A DNA stretch of 64,000 nucleotides. Origin: Channa striata. Taxonomy: Eukaryota; Chordata; Actinopteri; Anabantiformes; Channidae. Both the position numbers and the translations under genes were made by a program. Position 1 is the stretch's first letter; each line of letters starts with the position of its first letter. A model generated the notes under the pieces. That model saw only the letters and a list, made by a program, of their open reading frames with translations. It had not been told where the DNA came from and made no database searches. Location: assembly GCA_033026295.1 (NCBI GenBank), contig CM065171.1:1240001-1304000 (forward strand). Reading direction: 5' to 3'. Below are positions 39,901 to 51,900 of the stretch, in pieces.

Positions 39901-42900
39901 CCACTGTATCAGAAACAACACCAGAGGTTGAGACAACAACAGCACCACCTGAAGAAACCACCACAGGCCCAGAGACAACTTTAACCACACCTGTTGTTGA
40001 AACTACCACAGTGGTGCCACCTGTTGAGACAACATCTCCAGAAACAACCGTTGTAACATCAGAACCATCTGTTAGTACAACAATAAGTGAAGTACCTACA
40101 GTAACTACTGAACAAACTTCAACTGCACCTGAAGGAACCACTGTATCAGAAACATCACCAGCGGGTGAGACAACAACAATACCACCCGAAGAAACCACCA
40201 CAGGCCCAGAGACAACTTTAACCACACCTGTTGTTGAAACTACCACAGTGGTGCCACCTGTTGAGACAACATCTCCAGAAACAACCACTGTAACATCAGC
40301 ACCATCTGTTAGTACAACAATAAGTGAAGTACCTACAGTAACTACTGAACAAACTACAACTGCACCTGAAGGAACCACTGTATCAGAAACAACACCAGAG
40401 GGTGAGACAACAACAATACCACCTGAACAAACCACCACAGGCCCAGAGACAACTTTAACCACACCTGTTGTTGAAACTACCACAGTGGTGCCACGTGTTG
40501 AGACAACATCTCCAGAAACAACCACTGTAACATCAGAACCATCTGTTAGTACAACAATAAGTGAAGTACCTACAGTAACTACTGAACAAACTACAACTGC
40601 ACCTGAAGGAACCACTGTATCAGAAACAACACCAGTGGGTGAGACAACAACAATACCACCTGAACAAACCACCACAGGCCCAGAGACAACTTTAACCACA
40701 TCTGTTGTTGAAACTACCACAGTGGTGCCACCTATCGAGACAACATCTCCAGAAACAACCATTGTAACATCAGAACCATCTATTAGTACAACAATAAGTG
40801 AAGTACCTACAGTAACTACTGAACAAACTACAAGCTGCACCATTTGAAGGAACCACTGTATCAGAAACAACACCAGGGTGAGACAACAACAATACCACCT
40901 GAAGAAACCACCACAGGCCCAGAGACAACTTTAACCACACCTGTTGTTGAAACTACAACAGTGGTGCCACCTGTTGAGACAACATCTCCAGAAACAACCA
41001 CTGTAACATCAGCACCATCTGTTAGTACAACAATAAGTGAAGTACCACAGTAACTACTGAACAAACTACAACTGCAGCTGAAGGAACCACTGTATCAGAA
41101 ACAACAACACAGGAAGTTGGACAACAACAGCACCACCTGAAGAAACCACCACAGGCCCAGAGACAACTTTAACCACACCTTTGTTGAAACTACAACAGTG
41201 GTGCCACCTGTTGAGACAACATCTCCAGAAACAACCACTGTAACATCAGCACCATCTGTTAGTACAACAATAAGTGAAGTACCACAGTAACTACTGAACA
41301 AACTACAACTGCACCTGAAGGAACCACTGTATCAGAAACAACACCAGGAAGTTGAGACAACAACAGCACCACCTGAACAAACCACCACAGGCCCAGAGAC
41401 AACATTAACCACACCTGTTGTTGAAACTACCACAGTGGTGCCACTGTTGAGACAACATCTCCAGAAACAACCACTGTAACATCAGCACCATCTGTTAGTA
41501 CAACAATAAGTGAAGTACCCACAGTAACTACTGAACAAACTACAACTGCAGCTGAAGGAACCACTGTATCAGAAACAACACACAGTGGTTGAGACAACAA
41601 CAATACCACCTGAACAAACCACCACAGGCCCAGAGACAACATTAACCACATCTGTTGTTGAAACTACAACAGTGGTGCCAACTATTGAGACAACATCTCC
41701 AGAAACAACCATTGTAACATCAGAACCATCTATTAGTACAACAATAAGTGAAGTACCTACAGTAACTACTGAACAAACTACAAGCTGCACCATTTGAAGG
41801 AACCACTGTATCAGAAACAACACCAGTGGGTGAGACAACAACAATACCACCTGAAGAAACCACCACAGGCCCAGAGACAACATTAACCACACCTGTTGTT
41901 GAAACTACAACAGTGGTGCCACCTGTTGAGACAACATCTCCAGAAACAACCACTGTAACATCAGCACCATCTGTTAGTACAACAATAAGTGAAGTACCTA
42001 CAGTAACTACTGAACAAACTACAACTGCAGCTGAAGGAACCACTGTCTCAGAAACAACAACACAGGAAGTGGGACAACAACAGCACCACCTGAAGAAACC
42101 ACCACAGGCCCAGAGACAACTTTAACCACACCTGTTGTTGAAACTACCACAGTGGTGCCAACTGTTGAGACAACATCTCCAGAAACAACCATTATAACAT
42201 CAGAACCATCTGTTAGCACAACAATAAGTGAAGTACCCACAGTAACTACTGAACAAACTACAACTGCAGCTGAAGGAACCACTGTATCAGAAACAACACC
42301 AGAGGTTGAGACAACAACAAGCACCACCTGAAGAAACCACCACAGGCCCAGAGACAACTTTAACCACACCTGTTGTTGAAACTACCACAGTGGTGCCACC
42401 TGTTGAGACAACATCTCCAGAAACAACCACTGTAACATCAGCACCATCTGTTAGCACAACAATAAGTGAAGTACCCACAGTAACTACTGAACAAACTACA
42501 ACTGCAGCTGAAGGAACCACTGTCTCAGAAACAACACACAAGAAGTTGAGACAACAACAGCACCACCTGAACAAACCACCACAGGCCCAGAGACAACATT
42601 AACCACACCTGTTGTTGAAACTACAACAGTGGTGCCAACCTGTTGAGACAACATCTCCAGAAACAACCATTGTAACATCAGAACCATCCGTTAGCACAAC
42701 CATAAGTGAAGTACCTACAGTAACTACTGAACAAACTACAGCCCACGGGAAGGAACCACTGTATCAGAAACAACAACACAGGAAGTTGGGACAACAACAA
42801 GCACCACCTGAACAAACCACCACAGGCCCAGAGACAACTTTAACCACACCTGTTGTTGAAACTACAACAGTGGTGCCAACTGTTGAGACAACATCTCCAG

Positions 42901-45900
42901 AAACAACCGTTGTAACATCAGAACCATCTGTTAGTACAACAATAAGTGAAGTACCACAGTAACTACTGAACAAACTACAACTGCAGCTGAAGGAACCACT
43001 GTATCAGAAACAACAACACAGAAGTTGAGACAACAACAGCACCACCTGAACAAACCACCACAGGCCCAGAGACAACATTAACCACATCTGTTTTGAAACT
43101 ACAACAGTGGTGCCACCTGTTGAGACAACATCTCCAGAAACAACCGTTGTAACATCAGAACCATCTGTTAGCACAACAATAAGTGAAGTACCCACAGTAA
43201 CTACTGAACAAACTACAACTGCAGCTGAAGGAACCACTGTATCAGAAACATCACACAGGAAGTTGGGACAACAACAGCACCACCTGAAGAAACCACCACA
43301 GGCCCAGAGACAACTTTAACCACACCTGTTGTTGAAACTACCACAGTGGTGCCAACTGTTGAGACAACATCTCCAGAAACAACTGTTGTAACATCAGAAC
43401 CATGTTAGCACAACAATAAGTGAAGTACCCACAGTAACTACTGAACAAACTACAACTGCAGCTGAAGGAACCACTGTATCAGAAACAACAACACAGGGTT
43501 GAGACAACAACAGCACCACCTGAACAAACCACCACAGGCCCAGAGACAACTTTAACCACACCTGTTGTTGAAACTACCACAGTGGTGCCACCTGTTGAGA
43601 CAACATCTCCTGAAGCAACTGTTGTAACAGGAGCAACATCTGTTAGTACAACAATAACTGGAGCACCTTTAGTAACTACTGAACAAACTACAACTGCACC
43701 TAAAGGAACCACTGTATCAGAAACAACACCAGGAAGTTGGGACAACAACAGCACCACCTGAACAAACCACCACAGGCCCAGAGACAACATTAACCACATC
43801 TGTTGTTGAAACTACAACAGTGGTGCCACCTGTTGAGACAACATCTCCAGAAACAACCGTTGTAACATCAGAACCATCTGTTAGCACAACAATAAGTGAA
43901 GTACCCACAGTAACTACTGAACAAACTACAACTGCAGCTGAAGGAACCACTGTATCAGAAACAACAACACAGGAAGTTGAGACAACAACAATACCACCTG
44001 AACAAACCACCACAGGCCCAGAGACAACTTTAACCACATCTGTTGTTGAAACTACCACAGTGGTGCCACCTGTTGAGACAACATCTCCAGAAACAACCGT
44101 TGTAACATCAGAACCATCTGTTAGCACAACAATAAGTGAAGTACCTACAGTAACTACTGAACAAACTACAACTGCACCTGAAGGAACCACTGTCTCAGAA
44201 ACAACACCAGCGGGTAAGACAACTACAATACCACCCGAAGAAACCACCACAGGCCCAGAGACAACTTTAACCACACCTGTTGTTGAAACTACCACAGTGG
44301 TGCCACCTGTTGAGACATCTCCAGAAACAACCGTTGTAACATCAGAACCATCTGTTAGTACAACAATAAGTGAAGTACCTACAGTAACTACTGAACAAAC
44401 TACAACTGCACCTGAAGGAACCACTGTATCAGAAACAACACCAGTGGGTGAGACAACAACAACACCACCTGAAGAAACCACCACAGGCCCAGAGACAACA
44501 ACTATTGAGCTATCAACAACAGTTACAACAGTTATAGCTTCAACTTCAATTGGCCCAATAACGCAGACACTTCCACCAACCACAATTTTTTACACAACTG
44601 TCCCAACCAGTGCACAGCCAACAACTGTTGCTTCTACTATTTTTACACCAAGTACAACATCATGTGTCTGTGATTACAACACTACTGTGTATTATCCTGG
44701 TAAGTTATTTGTCTGTTTTCTTTCAAATTTTTTATTTCATTGTTCTTATTTTTCTGGCTTTTGAGCAGGGAAGTTGCACTGATTGTTGTCATGCTATCTG
44801 TTTTGCCACAGAGCTCATCAGAGCCGCTGCAGACTGTACTACTCTTTCAAATTAATGCCACTTTGCATGTTGCAGTGTATTGACTTAGAGTATGTCATAG
44901 AAATAAAGCAGAGTTTTTAAGGTTTGACCATATCACTAAATCAGGTTTTCAAAATACACAGCCTTAGCAAAATCCGACTTTTTCTGTCCCGTGACTTTAG
45001 TTTGGTTATGCAGAATAAGTTCATTTTTCTAAGCATGTGTTTGCAGAATGCATTCCCTTGGGTTTTTGTTATATTAGCAAAGGGCAGGTTTTGGACTGAT
45101 AACTGACATCCTAAATTAAAGTGTAGGTAATTATGCATTTCTAGAAAATAAATTTGAACTATATTGAATGAGTTATTATTAATTAATATATAATTATCTG
45201 TTCATAATCATCTATAAATGGGACAATGAGAATGTATTAGATACATGTCTTTATGAAACTGCATAATTTAAACGTTTTGCACTACATTGTTATCTCTGCT
45301 GTTTTTTTCACAGGAGACTTGCTGTACAATGTCACTGACGGTTTAGGGTGGTGTTATGTTGCATATTGCAATGCATCCTGTGATGTTGAGATTCATTCCA
45401 CTCCATGTCCTACAACACCAACACCCAGCACAACCGCTGAAATGTCAAGCACAACTGTTCCTACTTCTACAACTACCATGGACTGCAATGATGTTGATCC
45501 ACCAAGAAAGGTGTGATATCCATTGATCAAAATGTATTTGTATGTGAATTGCACAATGCAGTTTTAAAAATGATAACAACACAAATAGTTGACGAATAGT
45601 ATGTGCAAACCCCTACTTTTTTAACATTTTATTTTTTTTATTTTGCTCTTTTATTGTTGGTTGTTTTATACACCTGTGGCTTGCTACATGATTTACTTCT
45701 TCTCAATCCACTTCCAGAATGGAGAGACCTGGAAAAGCAGCAACTGTACCACAGCTACATGCACAAATGGCGAAGTCACAGAGACACCTGTTCCTTGTCC
45801 CACAGTCCAAGAACCGATCTGTGCCAATGGTCGTAAAGTTGCCAAAGTCTTTGATGAGGATGGCTGTTGCTTCCATTATGAATGTGAATGTAAGTCGAGA

Positions 45901-48900
45901 ATGTAATTTTCACTGCAACACTTTTGACTTTTATAAACAGCAGTAATACACAAAAGCAATTAATGATCTGTTTGCATTTTGCATAAGCCAAACATATTTC
46001 TAGCTTGATAGGTTTGTTTGACCCTCATTGCATATTTTCAGTATTTTTCTCACCGGATCCTTCTGCATAATCCCACAACACCACATTTATAACTGGCTTA
46101 CTCCGCATGTGTGTGTAATGACAACTAAAATTTGGGTGATCTGGAAACATCTTTTCAAATATAAAACTTTATAAAAGTAGGTATATATAAGAGTCATAAG
46201 GGAAGGGGTTCCCTGTCAGCTGGTTTTCATATTTTTGACTGTAGGTGCCATTGCACAGTGACTTTAGTGTTATATGTTGAAAAATATATAAAAAGCAATA
46301 AGAATTAAATAGTTTCATTCAAATATGTTATCAAAAACTGGGTAAGGTTTGGATAAGATTGGATCATAATTTGTTCTTATCCTACAGGTGTGTGCAGTGT
46401 CTGGAGTGAATCCCACTACATGACATTTGACGGAAATTCATACACCTTCAACGAGAACTGCTCCTACTACCTAGTCAAAGAAATCATTCCTAGATATGGT
46501 TTGACTATTATAGTGAATAAGCATGACTGCGACCCCTCAGACAGCACATTCTGTCCCCAGAGTCTAACTGTTGTATACCAAAGCTACACTGTGACTTTGA
46601 CTCAGTTGATGACTGATGGCACACCATCTAATGCGGTAAGCATGTGTTGTTCTAGTGTCAGTACGTAACATAACATAACATACGTTAACATAAATGTTGC
46701 TGTATGATTTTGAATTGTGTTTTATTGTTTTCTTTGAGTATCTGAGGTTTGGGGAGATGATTTTATGCTTGTTTACTGCTTTGCAAATGGCCATTGTGCT
46801 GCATGCATTAGACCAGAAATGAAATGAACTACGGTACACAGCTGCAGTCGTGATTTTTCTCTCTCTCTCCTAGGTTTATGTAAATGAGAAACGCATCTAT
46901 CCTGCCTACACCAATTCTGTTCTGCAAGTGACTGCCACAGACATGCTGATCACACTGGAGATATTTGAGATCGAGACTAAAGTTGTCTACAGGGGCTCAT
47001 CATTCAGCATTGATATTCCATATTCGCTCTTCAATGGGAACACTGAGGGACAATGTGGTGAGTGACCACAAGCTGCCAACCTAACACTAATCCGACTCGG
47101 TGACCTTCAGTAATTTGACAAAATTCGTCCACCATTTATGACCAGGCTGCTTTGTGGACAGAGCTGCCTACTATCACTCAATTTTACCTGCCAGGCTTCA
47201 CTTGTGCTGAATATTAATTATTTGAAATAATTCCCAACGTTGTTAAACCACAACTGATGTTAGGACGCCCAATACTGAAGCCTAATCCTGCCGCCTCTCC
47301 TTTTCCAGGAACCTGTGACAACTCCAAGAACAATGACTGTCGTTCTCCCAATGGCCAGCTGGAAGACTGCTCACACTCTGCATTCGAGTGGCAAGTCCCA
47401 GATAGATCCTGTGTCACCCCAACACCTACACCAACACCCACGGCTACCTCAACTACACCTTCAACAGAGAAGCCCCCGTGCAAACCTGACATCTGTGATA
47501 TCCTAACTAACAGGTAATTTTCCCCACAGAAGAAAAGTACTCGTGAATTCAGTGAAATACTGTTTGTATGTGCATTTTCTTGTCCGTCACATCCGTCACA
47601 TCCGAGTTTCTGCTGGACTCTCTTCAAAACATAGAGTCAAATGAAATGAAATCAAATAGATTTATTTATAAATTATATCATTATAATACGTTCATTGATA
47701 TTTATACTCATATGATCACTTTTTCCATGTCTCCTCTAGTGTGTTTGCACCGTGCCATGCAGTCTTGTCCCCTGAAAACTTTGTCAAATCCTGTGTGTCG
47801 GACGTTTGTGGCGAAACCAATGATACCTGCTCCAGCTTAGAGGCCTATGCCACTGAGTGCTCAAATGCTGGAGTCTGTATCGACTGGAGGAACGCCACCA
47901 ACGGGCTGTGTGGTAAGAAATATGGCAGTGCGCAATGTTACATGGAATGCAAGGACTTCTGGAAAACGTGTACATAAATTGTTTTTCATCCTGCAGAGCC
48001 CAAGTGCCCAAGCAACAAAGTGTACATGGCTTGTGGCCCCGCTGTGGAGCCCACATGCAATGACAGGTAACCCACATGTTGTGATATTTATCCAAATATG
48101 TTTTAATACAGAACTATAAGAGATGGAAAATTGATTACAATCGCAAAGCTATCTTCTGAAAAACTGTATTTTGGTGAAAACGCTCAGCGGACTCCTTGTC
48201 ATTTGCAATGACTGTGGAATTCATTTCTCACATCAGGTACAACAAGAAGTTTCAGACAGGTGACAACCAATCCCCTGTTTACGCTAAGGAGGGTTGTTTC
48301 TGTCGTCATGGCACCATCTTGTTTAACACAGTCTATGACACATGTGTTACCTCCTGCGGTAAGCAGAGACAACTTCTCTTTGTTAATACAATATAACAGT
48401 TTTCACATTTGCTCTCAGCTACAAATCTGCAAACACTTTTTTTTCAACTTTTTAGATTGTGTTGGCCCTGACGCAAAACCCAAAGAGGTGAGACGTCTGT
48501 CCTCGTCACACGCTCATGCACACTGCCAAAGCTGTGTAAGCCGCGAGTCTGAATTGTTTCCTTTTTCTCAACCAGCCTGGCGACACGTGGACGAGCGAGT
48601 GCAACAACTGTGTGTGTGACAAGGATTCGATGAGCATCCACTGCGAGCCCATTAAGTGCCCCTCAGTGGAGGAGCTTAACTGCACTGAGGCCGGCCAGCA
48701 GCTGGTCAACAAGACAGACGGCTGCTGTGCAACACAGTCTTGTGGTCAGTTGTAGTGCCATTTAATTTTTGTTTTTTTTTATACACATAAATAGTTGGTG
48801 GCAGTGGAAGCTGCTGGTGTTCATCTACTACTACTACTTCTCTTTCGGCTTTTCCCATCAGGGGTCGCCACAGCGAATCATCCTTTTCCACTTTACTCTA

Positions 48901-51900
48901 TCCTGGGCATCTTCCTCTCTGACACCAGCTAACCTCTTGTCCTCTGTTAGAACGTCCATATATCTCCTCCTTGGTCGTCCTCTCGCCCTCTTGCCTGGCA
49001 GCTCCATCTCCAACATCCTTCTACCAATATAATCACTATCCCTCCTCTGCACATGTCCAAACCATCTCAATCTGGCCTCTCTGACTTTGTTGCTAACACA
49101 GGCAACGTGTGCTGTCCCTCTGAAGAACTCGTTCCTAATTCTGTCCAACCTTGTCACTCCTAAGGAGAACCTCAACATCTTCATCTCTGCTGCTTCCATC
49201 TCTGCCTCTTGTCTCTTTCTCACTGCTACTGTCTCTAACCCATAGAGCAGAGCTGGTCTCACCACTGTCCTGTACACCTTTCCTTTGAGTCTTGCTGACA
49301 CTCTTCTGTCACACAACACTCCTGACACTTTCCTCCACCCATTCCAACCTGCCTGCACTCGCCTCTTCACCTCTTTTCCACACTCCCCATCACACTGAAC
49401 TGTTGACCCCAAGTACTTAAACTCCTGCACCTTCTTCACCTCAGCCCCCTGTAACCTCACATCTACCTGGATCCCTCTCTTCTACCTGCTGGTGTTCATA
49501 CAGCGCCTAATTCTTTTTATGGCGCTGGTGTAAAAGCATTAATCTCATAGCCACGTTCTACTCCAGACTGCACATTCAGAATTATCTCTGTATGCGGTAT
49601 ACTGTCTTATCAAGAAAAACAAAGCTTAAGGCAAGTGCAAACAAGTTTTGTTGAAATGCTATTAGTTTTGCCAGAACTAATCTGGGTCTTATCTCATTTA
49701 CAGTTTATTTAGTTGGTTTCATTTAGTCAAAGTATTTGTTGAACATTTTGGAAAATACAAGCATTTGCATGTTTGGAGTGGTCAATAACCGGGCCGCATC
49801 TATGTGTTGAAGGGTCTATAAACAAGAAACTAACCCTCCTGTGGTAGCACCAACAGATATGATTTTGGGGGATAAATAAGCATATATAAACTACAAGTAA
49901 ACTAAATAAATGAGATATTAATAGTGAACTGTCCTTGCTGTTGAGTAAAAGTACCATCAGCAGCTTGGTTGTAATATCCCAGCTGTTCCCCACAGAATGT
50001 AATGTTACCTGGGCTTCTACGAAAGCAATAACTACAACATTAGATGTATCATCTGCATTCGCTGCATATATGTAGTAATGTATGTAAAAAATAATGACTG
50101 TAGGAACAAAAAAGGATAATTATCTCACTCAGCACAGCAAAGAGCACGCTCTGATCTCTTTATATGTTCACAGTGTGTTTATATATTTATACAAGAATTT
50201 CCCCACGGTGGGATCAATAAAGTCTTATCTTATCTTATATTTAATCAAAGTTAGCTGGTACAGAACCGCTGTCATTTTAAGAGAGACTTGAGAAAACCAC
50301 AGTGTCACTGTGACGTAACACTGAGCTGAACAGGATAATACCAGCAGGTTAGTAATGAATGGAAATCGATGACTAGGTCACTGGTATAAGCCCCCCCCAT
50401 AAGAAACTGAAGTTATTCATTTTGCTTAAGTTTTCTTTTTTGTTTTTTGGTCAGATTTTAGGGCAAACCTCGATATTAACATCCTTATCCCCAACAGAAT
50501 GCAACGTAAACCTGTGTCTACCACCTCCCACTTGCTCACTGGGCTTCGAACTCAGCGTCACCAACGGCACTTGTTGCCAGTCCTACGAGTGTGGTATGTT
50601 ACTCTAGTCTTTCAACATTGCACTTTGTCGTTACTGTTGCCTCACATTTGTATTGTCACATAGTTATTGTTATGTCACATTAAAGATACATACTTCGGGG
50701 GAAAATGCCTGATTAGTCTCAGCTCCCACCTCTGCTTTCTTTTGAATACACTCGTGTCTCTTTTTTGTCTCTACAGTTCCTAAAGGTGTATGTGTCCATG
50801 ACAAAACTGAGTACAAGGTGAGCACACATACAGACACTGTATGTGTCTGGCTTCAGTTACAGGAGAGAATTCGAATGTGGACACAGGCATTGGTGGTGCC
50901 CAGTAAACAGAGTTACGGTAGATTTACAGATCAAAAAGGGTTAGAAGAGCCAACCAGGCCGCCAGTGGCCACCCCTTTAAGTCCTGTATGTGGAGACATG
51001 GAGCCACAGGGAGGAGGCTTCCTGCACAGATGACTAAAGTCTAATTTGGGAAATACAAAGGCCGACAACCCATTCCCGTTTTTTGTGCACACTAACCTAA
51101 TGAACAAAAGCTGTTACTGTCAAACAACATCCCAGCTTAAAAGCATAAGCTAAGGCACCGTTTCAGAAGAAATAAGTCTAAGTGAACAAGCTAGAGGAAA
51201 CAAAAAAAGCCGATGCAAATTTTTAAACGACGCACAACAAATCACAGTGCTAGTGTGAACACGTCTCTTAAATACTGCATGTTTATTTTTAAGAATGAAG
51301 TATTTTTGATTGTGTATTCCGTAGCCTGGGGCCAACATCCCAACGCCAGACAGACCTTCTGAGCCACCACTGGAAGCACCCGGACAGACACCAACAACCA
51401 GCCCACCCCAACCAGGAGCAGATTCTCAGCCCGGGCCTTGCAAGGAGTGTCATTGTGGTCCTGAAATGAATGCTGTCACCAAGCTGAACATTATTGTTTG
51501 CAAACCTATTAAGTGCAACACGACCTGCTCTGAAGTAAGTTTATTCAAGAAACACACACACACACACACTCGCTGTGAATAGAAAATCTATGACAGACCT
51601 GTTTTGCTTCCCTGCCTTAGACTTAAAGTGATGCATACCTGTGCTACCTCTTCTTTTATTTGTCACCTGTTTTTCTTCCTTCATCTTGTGTGTATTGTTT
51701 TAAAATGGATTTTTTTTGTGTGTGTTCCTTTTATGTGCTTGGAAACATGACATTATGAGTATTTTGTCCACATGCATAAAGGAGTTTCTTCCACAGTAGT
51801 GAACGTTTGTACAGGGAGTATTTCAAAGCTTCATCCAGCTGCTTTGGTAAAAGGATGAAGGGTTCAAATACACTGTCCAGCACAATGACAAAATGTACGT

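Noticed and set aside
30660..44500. CRISPR-like array
   Set aside because: The 237-bp units are directly abutting, coding and without unique spacers; this is a mucin tandem repeat.
30513..44583. Very long open frames on the - strand of the repeat array (up to about 738 codons, Val/Ser/Gly-rich)
   Set aside because: They are the complement of Thr/Pro/Glu codons (ACA, ACC, CCA, GAA), which cannot form stops in that frame. They repeat with the same 237-bp period, break where the sense frame breaks, and have no splice or start context.
47257..47517. Separate small + strand gene starting at 47257
   Set aside because: The frame is simply the D4 linker exon (47309-47513) plus preceding intron; phase and homology with mucin A assign it to mucin B.
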